Part shown: positions 1-8,138 of the stretch, piece by piece | Position numbering within the stretch: position 1 is the stretch's first letter | Layout of the letters: every line of letters begins with the position of its first letter | Origin: Prolixibacteraceae bacterium | GTDB taxonomy: Bacteria > Bacteroidota > Bacteroidia > Bacteroidales > Prolixibacteraceae | Direction: 5' to 3' | NCBI GenBank assembly: GCA_027451165.1 | Contig: DAIDJX010000045.1 | Span: forward strand, 1 to 15,755 | Length of the DNA: 15,755 nucleotides | The notes under the pieces: model-generated | Database searches by the model: none | Seen by the model: only the letters and a program-made list of their open reading frames with translations | What the model was told of the DNA's origin: nothing | Program-made: the position numbers and the translations under genes

Positions 1-1
1 G

Positions 2-379
2 ACCACATACAAGGCCTATGATGTCTTATACCTGACCAGTTCCGCCTTCAAACTCGACAACAAAGTCTTTTTTATTATTGACAATGAAGCATACCCGATG
101 GCATTGGACAGGGTTGAACTGGAAAACACCAGAAATGTATCAGAAAACACTTCTTCCGTTTCCACGTCAGATTCCACCTCGGTATCCGTGGTTACCGGCT
201 ATTCGGAAAACAATGAGAAAATCACCCGGTTCAATTACAAAATTCCTCCGGAGATCATCGAAAAAATAAAAGGGGCCGGTAAATTTCAAATCCGGTATTA
301 TTCAGGTCCAAACATGATCACAGTCAAACCAAAGCAACTTAGTATTATCAGGATCAAACAGCTGGCTGGTATGGAATGA
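2..379 (+). CDS. Hypothetical protein, C-terminal part (start lies before the window)
   Basis: The frame is open from the first complete codon at 2 to the TGA at 377-379, so about 125 C-terminal residues are visible. An ATG at 98 lies inside this open frame and is probably an internal methionine, because the preceding residues (TYKAYDVLYLTSS and onward) read like ordinary protein. The visible part has a Ser/Thr-rich stretch (residues about 50-65), then a mixed charged segment with IPPEIIEKIKGAGKF and RYYSGPNMITVKP, suggesting a small beta-rich fold. I do not recognise the family and see no membrane segment in this part. The next gene begins 75 bases later on the same strand, so they could be co-transcribed. 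No function is proposed. Confidence 0.7.
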   Translation, partial: TTYKAYDVLYLTSSAFKLDNKVFFIIDNEAYPMALDRVELENTRNVSENTSSVSTSDSTSVSVVTGYSENNEKITRFNYKIPPEIIEKIKGAGKFQIRYYSGPNMITVKPKQLSIIRIKQLAGME

Positions 380-454
380 ATTGATTCCGGCAGTTTTAGG
401 TGACGCAACTTTTAATCAAAGGATCACGTCTCCATTTTAGATTAAAGCCAAAAT

Positions 455-1900
455 ATGCTGGTCAACATAAAATCATTCCTGATTACCGGAATTTTGTCTC
501 TTCTGCTGTGTTTAAATCTTAACGGACAGGGCAATGCAATCTTTGATAATGCTTATGTTCACATCGTCAAACTGACCTCCCTGCATGCTTCCGACTGGGA
601 CAGTATGGTCAGGAGGTACACCCCGAAAATCTACACCCCCCTGAAGGTTGAGATCGACGGTACCCTGCTGGACTCGGTCGGGGTGCGGATCAAAGGGAAC
701 AGTTTTTACCCTCCGACGATGGGCAGCAACAAATACCAGCCCTTCCGGCTGAAATTCGGAAAATTCAAAAGCGGCCGGCGCTTCGACGGACTGAAAGATG
801 TGAACCTGCATATGCACGACTTGCTGACAAATTTCCTGGGATACGATATCTGGAGAAAGTGCGGGCTGGTCGCACCCCGCACCTCCTTTGCCAAAGTCTA
901 TTTCGATAACCTGTACCTTGGCATGTATATGTTTGTGGATGAAGTAGATAAAATATTCCTTGACCGTCACTATGGAAACGATGACGGCAATCTCTTCAAG
1001 GCGGATGAGAAAATGGCCAATCTGTCGTGGCTGGGCTGGGATCAGACGCTTTATGGGGCGTATACCCTGGAAACCAATGAAGATAAAAACGACAAATCGG
1101 ATCTGATCGCATTTTTATACGCGTTGCATCACACCCCGGAACAACTGCTTCTGGATTCCTTACGGGTACGGCTGAATATGGATGCCTTTTTCAGATCCAT
1201 GGCCATCGAAATGTTCATCTGCAAACGCGATGCTTTCTACGACTCAGGGCACAACTATTTTCTCTACCACAATACAGAGACCGCCAGATTTGAATATATC
1301 CCCTGGGATCTGGACAACAGTTTCCAGTCGCTCGATCCGTTCAACCTGAATTTTGTCACCAATTCAGGAATGATGGGAAATCCCGCCATACAAAAGATCA
1401 TGAATGTCCCGGCGCTGAAAAACTATTATTACCAATGTGTCTGTAACCTGATAAACTCATCTGCCTGCGATCCGGAGAGACTGCTCCGGCTGATGGACGA
1501 AACGGAGGCCTTCCTGCGTCTGAATTCCCTGAGTTTTTCCCAAATCAGCGGCTATTCGCTGGCACAGGTCAGGACGTTTATTTCAGCCCGGACCAATCAG
1601 ATCATTACGGATTTCGGTAAATATGGATTTTCCTGCAACCCGGTAAACTCCGTGGATAAGAACCTGCCGGTTAATTCGGTTTCTGCCTACCCGAACCCTT
1701 GTGAGGATGTTTTGTACATCCATGGAATAACCCCTCAGGACAAAATGAAGTACCGTATTGTGGATATGAAAGGCAGGGACAGAACTGCAGGAAATTTTAA
1801 AGACCCTTTAAACATTGCTGGTTTAGAGAACGGACTTTTTTTTCTGATATTACAATCCCAAAAGGGAAGTACCCACATCCTGAAGTTCTTAAAAAACTGA
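455..1900 (+). CDS. CotH kinase family protein with type IX secretion C-terminal sorting domain
   Basis: The 481-residue product starts with a signal peptide (hydrophobic residues about 6-22, likely cleavage near NGQ-G). The middle is CotH-like: VGVRIKGNS near residue 75, a long kinase-like body, then HNYFLYHN (H266-N273) and PWDLDNS (P283-S289), where the aspartates match the metal-binding motif of the family. CotH proteins are atypical protein kinases; Bacillus CotH phosphorylates spore-coat proteins, but substrates of Bacteroidota versions are generally unknown. Residues about 408-481 form a T9SS type A sorting domain (SAYPNPCEDVLYI, then MKGRDR and GLFFLIL, ending HILKFLKN). This predicts passage through the outer membrane by the Por system and surface attachment or release. 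ATG 455 is the first start giving a clean signal peptide. The family call is strong; the kinase activity is inferred. Confidence 0.9.
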   Translation: MLVNIKSFLITGILSLLLCLNLNGQGNAIFDNAYVHIVKLTSLHASDWDSMVRRYTPKIYTPLKVEIDGTLLDSVGVRIKGNSFYPPTMGSNKYQPFRLKFGKFKSGRRFDGLKDVNLHMHDLLTNFLGYDIWRKCGLVAPRTSFAKVYFDNLYLGMYMFVDEVDKIFLDRHYGNDDGNLFKADEKMANLSWLGWDQTLYGAYTLETNEDKNDKSDLIAFLYALHHTPEQLLLDSLRVRLNMDAFFRSMAIEMFICKRDAFYDSGHNYFLYHNTETARFEYIPWDLDNSFQSLDPFNLNFVTNSGMMGNPAIQKIMNVPALKNYYYQCVCNLINSSACDPERLLRLMDETEAFLRLNSLSFSQISGYSLAQVRTFISARTNQIITDFGKYGFSCNPVNSVDKNLPVNSVSAYPNPCEDVLYIHGITPQDKMKYRIVDMKGRDRTAGNFKDPLNIAGLENGLFFLILQSQKGSTHILKFLKN

Positions 1901-1964
1901 GGGGGGGATGAAGGATTCCTAAAGATATTTATCCGGTTTAAATCCAATTTCTTTACGGATTCTG

Positions 1965-1972
1965 TACTTTTG
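1965..1972 (+). promoter_or_regulatory. Bacteroidota-type -7 promoter box ahead of the lipoprotein gene
   Basis: TACTTTTG matches the Bacteroidota -7 consensus TAnnTTTG exactly and lies 36 bases before the ATG at 2009, which would give a leader of about 30 bases. I see no good TTTG -33 box at the usual 19-21 base spacing, so support is moderate. Confidence 0.4.
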
Positions 1973-2008
1973 GTACGATTTTTATAACCTGTAAGAAAAA
2001 CAATCCAT

Positions 2009-2380
2009 ATGAAAAGAATTGCAACCAGGATCCTCCTGCTTTTTGCTTTTACACTTGCTCTTGGAGCCTGTACCCTCACCCCGGAAGACGAAACCACCTG
2101 GGATGAAACCCTGCTTTACGGGAAATGGAAGTCGGGCACCCTCTGGTACAAATATGTAAGTGACGGAACCGGGAAAACCTGGGATACTGCCGATGATGTC
2201 AGCGAGGCAGAAGCTCAATCGTTTACCTGGACACTGGTCCAATCGGAACTGACCCATATTCACATCATGCAAATGGGAACTACAGTGCCCAAGGTATATA
2301 CCGTCACCGAGCTGACCTCCACTACCCTGAAATACAAAGACGATTTCAATGTCAGTCATTCGTTTACGAAAGTAAATTAG
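2009..2380 (+). CDS. Small lipoprotein, lipocalin-like
   Basis: The 123-residue product has an N-terminal lipoprotein signal: positive MKR, a hydrophobic run, and a lipobox L-G-A-C ending at C21. Lipidation at C21 would leave a mature protein of about 103 residues. The mature part reads as alternating beta strands with an early GKWKSGTLWYKY motif and a later YTVTELTSTTLKYKDDF segment, a pattern common in small lipocalin-like or DUF-type Bacteroidota lipoproteins. That fold is a guess from strand pattern only. Residues following C21 are TLTPEDE. The gene stands alone, with a possible promoter box at 1965-1972 and a 148-base gap to the next gene. Ligand and role are unknown. Confidence 0.8.
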   Translation: MKRIATRILLLFAFTLALGACTLTPEDETTWDETLLYGKWKSGTLWYKYVSDGTGKTWDTADDVSEAEAQSFTWTLVQSELTHIHIMQMGTTVPKVYTVTELTSTTLKYKDDFNVSHSFTKVN

Positions 2381-2476
2381 AGTTTTCGGGGGGTTGTGAA
2401 AGCAAAAGTGATACAGGCGTCCCGGAAGAATATTTTCATATATGACAGCATCACAGTTGCATTTCATGGATATTCC

Positions 2477-2524
2477 CCTGTGTAACTCAGTGCTTCCTCT
2501 GTGCAACTCTGTGTAACTTTGTTC
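2477..2524 (+). repeat. Imprecise CTGTGTAACT-type short repeat in the leader of the AsmA gene
   Basis: Between 2478 and 2524 the words CTGTGTAACTCAGTG, CTCTGTGCAACTCTGTG and TGTAACTTTGT follow one another, an imprecise tandem repeat. On the opposite strand it reads as the low-complexity peptide TELHRGSTELHRG, a signature I recall from interspersed non-coding repeats in many environmental bacterial genomes. It ends only five bases before the ATG at 2529. No gene is seen elsewhere in 2381-2528. Confidence 0.6.
2514..2521 (+). promoter_or_regulatory. Possible -7 promoter box inside the short repeat
   Basis: TAACTTTG matches TAnnTTTG exactly and lies seven bases before the ATG at 2529. If used, the transcript would start at or next to the start codon and be nearly leaderless. 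No clear -33 box is visible, and the match may simply be a by-product of the repeat. Confidence 0.3.
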
Positions 2525-2528
2525 ATCT

Positions 2529-5489
2529 ATGCTTAAAGCACTCAAAATATTCCTTCTCTTCCTCGCTTCCCTGCTGTTGCTATTAGCCGCTGCAGTGAGC
2601 ATAGCCCTTTGGTTTGTTTTCACTCCGGAAAAACTCACCCCTGTCATCCGGAAAGAAGCAGCCAGGTATCTCACCTGCCCTGCAGAAATTGGTGAAGTGG
2701 AACTGACCTTTTTCAGCACCTTCCCTCATTTCGGAATTAAGGCAAATCAGGTAAGGTTGATCAACCCTGTTCCGGGCGCTCCCAATGATACCCTCTTCCG
2801 GGCAGAGCAGCTTACGGGCATCATCGACCTGGAAACCTGGTACTACAACAGGGATATCCGCATTGAAGAATTTATCCTCCGGCGCGGGGTGGTGCATCTG
2901 TTCACCGATTCAACCGGGAACGTCAACTACGATATTCTGAAACCCCTGCCGGAAGACGGAACAGATACGACTAATGTAGCAGCCGGACTGGAAAACATCC
3001 GCTTCGATAAGGTCGATTTCTCCTATGTCGATCATTCAGCAGCCACCTCAGTTCTTTTTCAGAACCTCAGCGGTACACTGACTGGTACTTACCGTGCCGG
3101 CATCCTCAGCAGCCGGATCGGGATGGAACAGGGAGCTGTTACGTTGGAATATGACGGAGAAAAGTACCTCAACCAGGTGACTACTCAAATGTCACTGCTG
3201 TCAGATATTACCATTGACCCGGTAAAAATGGTGATCAGGGAGGCCAAAGCTTCTCTGAATGACTTGCCCCTGGAGATGTCGGGATCCTTTGATATGGATT
3301 CCATAGCCGAAAACATCCACTTTGACCTGAATTTTAAAGTAGCCTCCTCACCGGTTGACCAACTTCTGAAAATGGTGCCCCCCTCCTATCAAAGCTATTT
3401 TGAGGGGATAAAGGTAAAAGGTCAGCTGGCCGCAGAAGGAACCATGAAGGGCACTTACAATGATTCGGTCATGCCGCTTTTTGATATCCGGCTGACCATG
3501 AGAAACGGCAAGGCAAGCTATGACGGATTTCCGCTCACCCTCGACAGTATCAGTGGAAGGGTAAATATCCGCACCGACGGAATGAGTGATGCCCTTTCCG
3601 TAGTAAACATCAACCGTGTGAATGCAAAAACCGGGGAATCCCGATTCAGCATGGAAGGGACAATCACCCACTTCTTTACAGATCCCCGTTTTGACCTGGC
3701 AGGCAAAGCCGATTTGTTGCTCAGTGAATTTAACCTTTTCATACCGGATTCTTTAAAAACAAGCATCTCAGGAAGAGCACGGGGAAGTGTAAACGGAAAA
3801 TTTACCATGGCTCAACTGGAAAAGATGCAGACCGGAAAAATGAACATTTCCGGGGAAGTTGGTCTCTCCGGGTTTCAGGCGACTTACGATAGTATATCCT
3901 TAAAAAACGATACAGCCCTGGTCAGGTTCATGCTCCCTAATCCCCTGCCCTCCAATGGTAAAACCGGGTTTATGAAGTTAGATGTAAAGTCAGGCAAACT
4001 GGCGGTAAAACAAATCAATGGTTTCAAGGTCAACCTGACAGGAGCAAATTGTTCAGTCGGGAGTTCCGATATTATGGACAGCACAAAAATCCCTGATCTG
4101 AATTTCTCCCTGACAGCAGAATCCTTTTCCGGAGGGATGGACACCCTGAGTTTGGATACCAGGGATTTAGACCTGGAAGTAGGTGTTTCACCCCGGGATG
4201 GACATCCGGATCAGCTGGCTATAAAGTTGAATGGCACAACTGGAAATTTTTTAGCTGCAAGGGGTTCGGAACGAATCTCTCTCGAAAAACTGAAACTGAC
4301 TACTGACATAATAAACAGGAAAGAGGAGAAAGAAGTCTGGATGCAATGGTTACCAAAGGGCGACCTTGGCTTGTCCAATGGGAAAATTGAAATGACAGGG
4401 ATTGACCCTGTGGAAATCCCATCCATCAGAATGGATTTTTCCGCAGAAAGGATAGACATTCATGAGAGCCGGATGAAGATCGGTCATTCAGATTTTGCCC
4501 TCAGCGGTACCCTGAAAAACATGCTTTCCTGGTACCGGAAAGACAGCATCCTCCGCGCCGATCTGACTTTCACCTCGAACCATACCGATGTGCCTGAACT
4601 GATGCGCATGACCAGCGGGCTCGGGTATTCAGAAGAAGAGCTGGATACCCTGGAATCTTCGGGAGATTCTGGTCCTTACATGGTGCCAAAGGGCATGGAC
4701 ATAAATCTACATACCCTGGTGAAAAAGGCCACCTTCGGAAGCGATACCGCAACTGATATTCAGGGGGATTTGCGTGTGTATGACGGCATCCTTCTGTTGG
4801 ATGAGATGAAGCTGACCACGCCGGCTGCACGCATGATGATTACCTGTATGTATCAGACCCCCCGGAAAAACCACCTTTTTCTGGGGCTTGATTTCCACCT
4901 GCTCGATATCGAGATCAGCCATTTGCTGAACATGCTTCCCGACATCGACACCATCATGCCGATGCTGCGCTCGTTCAGCGGGAAAGGGGAATTTCACATT
5001 GCAGTGGAAACTTACCTCGATTCGATGTACCGGCTGAAAATGTCCACACTGAGGGGAGCTTCTTCCATCAAAGGACAGAATTTGGTACTGATGGATGGGG
5101 AAACCTTCAGCGAGATAGCAAAGACCCTGAAATTCAACAAGAAAACTGAAAACAGGGTGGATTCCCTTTCTGCTGAGTTTACCATTTTCAGGAATGAAAT
5201 CGACATATTCCCATTTATGATTGTGATGGACAAATACAAAGCGATCATCGCCGGACGGCACAACCTCGATATGAGCTTCGATTACCATATTTCCGTAGTA
5301 GATTCTCCATTACCCTTCCGGTTGGGGGTAAACGTAAACGGAACCATGGACGATCTTTCCTACAAACTGGCGCCCTGTAAATTCACAGCCATGTACCGTC
5401 CATCGGCGCGCAAAGCGGTGGAAAGTAAACAGCTGGAACTGAGACAAATGATCCGGGATGCCCTGCTGAGACTTATGAAATGGGAATGA
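2529..5489 (+). CDS. AsmA-like envelope protein
   Basis: The 986-residue product has one N-terminal transmembrane anchor (residues about 5-29) followed by a very long beta-rich region exposed to the periplasm. The start (FTPEKLTPVIRKEAARYL, then EIGEVELTFFSTFPHFGI and RAEQLTGIIDLETWY) is typical of AsmA-family proteins in Bacteroidota. The C-terminal third has repeated G-x-x-x-I/L strands ending in an AsmA C-terminal-type segment (RLGVNVNGTMDDLSYKLAP, residues about 930-950). AsmA-like proteins are related to TamB and VPS13-type lipid-transfer bridges and are linked to outer-membrane lipid homeostasis. Its length is within the range usual for the phylum. It overlaps the MATE gene at its 3' end, so the two are probably translationally coupled. 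Family assignment is firm; the lipid-transport role is inferred from relatives. Confidence 0.88.
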   Translation: MLKALKIFLLFLASLLLLLAAAVSIALWFVFTPEKLTPVIRKEAARYLTCPAEIGEVELTFFSTFPHFGIKANQVRLINPVPGAPNDTLFRAEQLTGIIDLETWYYNRDIRIEEFILRRGVVHLFTDSTGNVNYDILKPLPEDGTDTTNVAAGLENIRFDKVDFSYVDHSAATSVLFQNLSGTLTGTYRAGILSSRIGMEQGAVTLEYDGEKYLNQVTTQMSLLSDITIDPVKMVIREAKASLNDLPLEMSGSFDMDSIAENIHFDLNFKVASSPVDQLLKMVPPSYQSYFEGIKVKGQLAAEGTMKGTYNDSVMPLFDIRLTMRNGKASYDGFPLTLDSISGRVNIRTDGMSDALSVVNINRVNAKTGESRFSMEGTITHFFTDPRFDLAGKADLLLSEFNLFIPDSLKTSISGRARGSVNGKFTMAQLEKMQTGKMNISGEVGLSGFQATYDSISLKNDTALVRFMLPNPLPSNGKTGFMKLDVKSGKLAVKQINGFKVNLTGANCSVGSSDIMDSTKIPDLNFSLTAESFSGGMDTLSLDTRDLDLEVGVSPRDGHPDQLAIKLNGTTGNFLAARGSERISLEKLKLTTDIINRKEEKEVWMQWLPKGDLGLSNGKIEMTGIDPVEIPSIRMDFSAERIDIHESRMKIGHSDFALSGTLKNMLSWYRKDSILRADLTFTSNHTDVPELMRMTSGLGYSEEELDTLESSGDSGPYMVPKGMDINLHTLVKKATFGSDTATDIQGDLRVYDGILLLDEMKLTTPAARMMITCMYQTPRKNHLFLGLDFHLLDIEISHLLNMLPDIDTIMPMLRSFSGKGEFHIAVETYLDSMYRLKMSTLRGASSIKGQNLVLMDGETFSEIAKTLKFNKKTENRVDSLSAEFTIFRNEIDIFPFMIVMDKYKAIIAGRHNLDMSFDYHISVVDSPLPFRLGVNVNGTMDDLSYKLAPCKFTAMYRPSARKAVESKQLELRQMIRDALLRLMKWE

Positions 5490-6877
5490 CGACTTTTTTT
5501 AAAAAGTATTTTTCAGGCTACCATGAACCGGGAGGCATCGGAGAGGTACTGACGCTGGCCCTGCCCATGATCATTTCCACGGCCTGTGACGGGGTGATGA
5601 CCTTTACCGATCGCCTGTTCCTGGCCCGGGTGGGTTCAGAACAGATGAATGCCGCCATGGGAGGCGGAATTACTTTTCAGATGCTCACCTTTTTCTTCGT
5701 CGGTCTGACCGGCTATGCCACCGCCCTGGTTGCCCAGTATTATGGGGCCGGAGAAAGAAGCAACACCACCAAAGCCGCCTTTCAGGCCATCATTATCAGT
5801 GTGCTGGCCTGGCCGGTCGTCATGCTGGTCAAACCACTGGCTTTCATTTATTTCGATTTTATGAAATTCCCGGAGTCGCAACTCGGATACCAGGTGGAAT
5901 ACCTGAATATCCTGGTCTGGGGAGCCATTTTCAGCCTGTTGCGCTACACACTGGGGTGCTTTTTCACCGGTATAGGAAAAACCAGGATCGTGATGAGCGC
6001 CACCTTAGTGGCTATGCTGGTCAATGTGGTACTGGATTATATTCTGATATTCGGTAAACTGGGCCTTCCGGCGATGGGTATCAAAGGTGCAGCCCTAGCC
6101 ACCATTACCGGGAATATGACCGCCGCCCTGGTTCTTCTTTTGGTCTATTTCGGGAAAACCAACCGGCTGTCTTTCGGAGTGATGAAATCCTTCCGCTTCG
6201 ATTTCGGGATCATGAAAAAACTGATCTACTACGGATCACCGGCCGGCTTTGAACTTTTCCTGAATTTTGTGGCTTTCACGACCATGATCGCCATGTTCCA
6301 TTCCCGCGGAGATGCCGTGGCCACGGCCACCACCATCATGTTCAACTGGGATCTTGTTTCATTCATCCCCCTGCTCGGAATCGAAATCGCGGTCACCAGT
6401 CTGGCCGGTCGTTATATGGGGGCAGGAAAACCGGAAACAGCCCGTCATGCAGCCATATCAGCCATAAAAACGGGCATATTCTATTCTATCGTTATCCTGG
6501 CCCTCTTTGTTTTCATTCCGGAACAACTGGTCATGGTTTTTCATCCGGAAGAGCCATCAGCCGTGTTTGACGCTGCCGTGCCCATTGCTGTTGCCATGGT
6601 ACGCATAGCGGCGCTTTATGTACTGGTGGAAGCAGTAGTGGTTGCACTTGTGGGTGCATTGCGGGGAGCCGGTGACACCCATTTCACCATGATCATTTCC
6701 GTAACCGCCCACTGGATGTTCATCCCCATTTTGTACCTGTCGATGTATGTTCTGAAACTTTCCGTACCTTTCAGCTGGTTCCTGATGGTCCTGTTCTTTC
6801 TTGTTTTCTCCATGGTCCTGATCCTCAGGTTCCGGAGTGGCAAATGGAAAAAGATAAAAGTAATTCACTCTTTCTAA
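5480..6877 (+). CDS. MATE family efflux transporter
   Basis: The 465-residue, highly hydrophobic product shows about 12 membrane helices in two similar halves, the MATE architecture. Family landmarks include the N-terminal LTLALPMIISTACDGVMTFTDRLF segment, GLTGYATALVAQYYGAG in the first half, and IEIAVTSLAGRYMGAGKPE in the second, which is the matching position. MATE proteins are inner-membrane antiporters that export drugs, dyes or metabolites in exchange for Na+ or H+; the substrate cannot be read from sequence. Two starts are possible: ATG 5480, a 10-base overlap with the AsmA gene, or ATG 5486, giving a classic ATGA overlap with its stop. Either implies translational coupling. The SDR gene starts on the base after the stop codon. 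Confidence 0.92.
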   Translation: MGMTTFFKKYFSGYHEPGGIGEVLTLALPMIISTACDGVMTFTDRLFLARVGSEQMNAAMGGGITFQMLTFFFVGLTGYATALVAQYYGAGERSNTTKAAFQAIIISVLAWPVVMLVKPLAFIYFDFMKFPESQLGYQVEYLNILVWGAIFSLLRYTLGCFFTGIGKTRIVMSATLVAMLVNVVLDYILIFGKLGLPAMGIKGAALATITGNMTAALVLLLVYFGKTNRLSFGVMKSFRFDFGIMKKLIYYGSPAGFELFLNFVAFTTMIAMFHSRGDAVATATTIMFNWDLVSFIPLLGIEIAVTSLAGRYMGAGKPETARHAAISAIKTGIFYSIVILALFVFIPEQLVMVFHPEEPSAVFDAAVPIAVAMVRIAALYVLVEAVVVALVGALRGAGDTHFTMIISVTAHWMFIPILYLSMYVLKLSVPFSWFLMVLFFLVFSMVLILRFRSGKWKKIKVIHSF

Positions 6878-7627
6878 ATGACAACTCGGTTCGTTGGAAA
6901 TACTATTGGATCGAAAAAGGCCATCGTTATCGGAGCTACATCGGGAATAGGCAGAAAACTGGCTGAAGTTCTGGCAAAAAACGGCTACCTGGTAGGCATT
7001 ACGGGAAGGCGCTCTTCCCTGCTTTCAGAACTGGAGAAAACCCTTCCTGAAGTTTTTATTCCGGAATCTTTTGACGTTACTGACATGAAAAACACTGTTG
7101 AAAGCCTGGAAAGGCTGGTTCAGAAAACAGGAGGATGTGATCTGCTGGTATTAAGTTCCGGAACGGGAGATCTGAATCCAACGCTTGAATTTGATTTGGA
7201 AAAGGATACAATTGATGTCAATGTGGCTGGTTTTACCAATATTGCAGACTGGATTTTCCGCTATTTTAAACACCAGGGACATGGGCATCTGGTTGTCCTC
7301 ACTTCGATCGGTGGGCTCAGAGGTAGTCCTGATGCCCCTGCATACAATGCCAGCAAGGCCTACCAGATCAATTACCTGGAAGGATTGCAGAAAAAGGCTG
7401 CGCTGCTTCATCAGGACATCACCATAACGGATATCCGTCCCGGACTGGTTGATACTGCGATGGCCAAGGGAGACGGACTGTTTTGGGTTATGCCCGTGGA
7501 AAAAGCAGCCAGGCAAATCTATGCGGTCATAAAGAGCAAAAAAAGGGTGGCTTATGTCACCAGGCGGTGGGGAATGGTGGCACTGGCGCTCAGATTACTG
7601 CCCCGGTGGATGTACAACCGGATATAG
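6878..7627 (+). CDS. SDR family NAD(P)-dependent oxidoreductase
   Basis: The 249-residue product is a classical short-chain dehydrogenase/reductase. It has the dinucleotide-binding glycine motif GATSGIG (G19-G25), an active-site set of N115, S143, Y156 and K160 (YNASK), and RPGLVDTAMA after the catalytic region. The usual NNAG motif is replaced by SSGT near residue 93, a substitution that weakens the structural motif but leaves the catalytic residues intact. A basic, hydrophobic C-terminus (about residues 225-249, WGMVALALRLLPRWMYNRI) could contact the membrane, as in some SDRs acting on lipids. It begins directly after the MATE stop (TAA then ATG), so it is co-transcribed with AsmA and MATE. 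Substrate is unknown. Confidence 0.9.
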   Translation: MTTRFVGNTIGSKKAIVIGATSGIGRKLAEVLAKNGYLVGITGRRSSLLSELEKTLPEVFIPESFDVTDMKNTVESLERLVQKTGGCDLLVLSSGTGDLNPTLEFDLEKDTIDVNVAGFTNIADWIFRYFKHQGHGHLVVLTSIGGLRGSPDAPAYNASKAYQINYLEGLQKKAALLHQDITITDIRPGLVDTAMAKGDGLFWVMPVEKAARQIYAVIKSKKRVAYVTRRWGMVALALRLLPRWMYNRI

Positions 7628-7657
7628 CAGAAACTTTTCAACAAACAGGGAAGATAC

Positions 7658-8089
7658 ATGTTCAGAAATAAAGAGAAATATAAACCGGCAGTACCCAGAA
7701 AAACATTGCTGGCCATTGCCGGGCTCATGTGGTGTGGAGTGGGAATCATGCTGACCTCCATGGCCTACCACTGGCTGAAGGATTATGCAGGCAATCCCTG
7801 GTTTTTTGCTGTTCCGGGATTTGCAGCGGCGCTGGTCATTCACCATTTCGGTTTTCTGAAAATCGTCGACAAAAACCTGGGGCGTATTGCCCGTTTGCCC
7901 GGGAAGCCCTGTGTTTTCTCCTTTATTTCCTGGAAAAGCTACCTCATCATCATCATTATGGTTACCCTGGGGATCACCCTCCGCCACTCCCCCATTCCCA
8001 AGCCATACCTCTCTGTAATCTACCTCGGAATCGGACTTTCCCTGTTTCTCTCCAGCATCCGGTACTTCCGCAATTTACTCACCAACTGA
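7658..8089 (+). CDS. Small four-helix membrane protein, family not recognised
   Basis: The 143-residue product has four predicted membrane helices at about residues 16-37, 46-66, 94-108 and 117-137. Between helices 2 and 3 is a conserved-looking cytoplasmic or periplasmic loop, DKNLGRIARLPGKPCVFSF then SWKSY, with a single cysteine and several basic residues; a GLSLFLSSIRYF motif ends helix 4. It starts 30 bases after the SDR gene on the same strand, so it is probably the last gene of the AsmA-MATE-SDR operon. I do not recognise a named family. The mix of a tight operon position and a motif-bearing loop argues for a real gene. Competing frames in the same region look like shadows. Confidence 0.8.
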   Translation: MFRNKEKYKPAVPRKTLLAIAGLMWCGVGIMLTSMAYHWLKDYAGNPWFFAVPGFAAALVIHHFGFLKIVDKNLGRIARLPGKPCVFSFISWKSYLIIIIMVTLGITLRHSPIPKPYLSVIYLGIGLSLFLSSIRYFRNLLTN

Positions 8090-8097
8090 ACAGCTGC

Positions 8098-8133
8098 AAT
8101 CCTGATAATCCTCAAATCCCATAAATCCCAGTT
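8098..8133 (-). repeat. Stop-adjacent AATCC repeat, copy 1
   Basis: On the plus strand the words AATCCTGAT, AATCCTCA, AATCCCATA and AATCCCAGTT follow one another at about 9-base spacing. The element begins six bases beyond the stop codon (TAG, minus strand) of the 8139-10565 permease and occupies most of the convergent gap with the 7658-8089 gene. It aligns with 13499-13543 and 14687-14732. Confidence 0.75.
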
Positions 8134-8138
8134 AAAGA

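Noticed and set aside
1982..2719. Minus-strand 245-residue open frame
   Set aside because: It is antisense to the lipoprotein and AsmA genes, and its TELHRGSTELHRG segment is the translation of a short DNA repeat.
4707..5288. Minus-strand 193-residue open frame
   Set aside because: It lies wholly antisense inside the AsmA gene and has no domain, signal or motif of its own.
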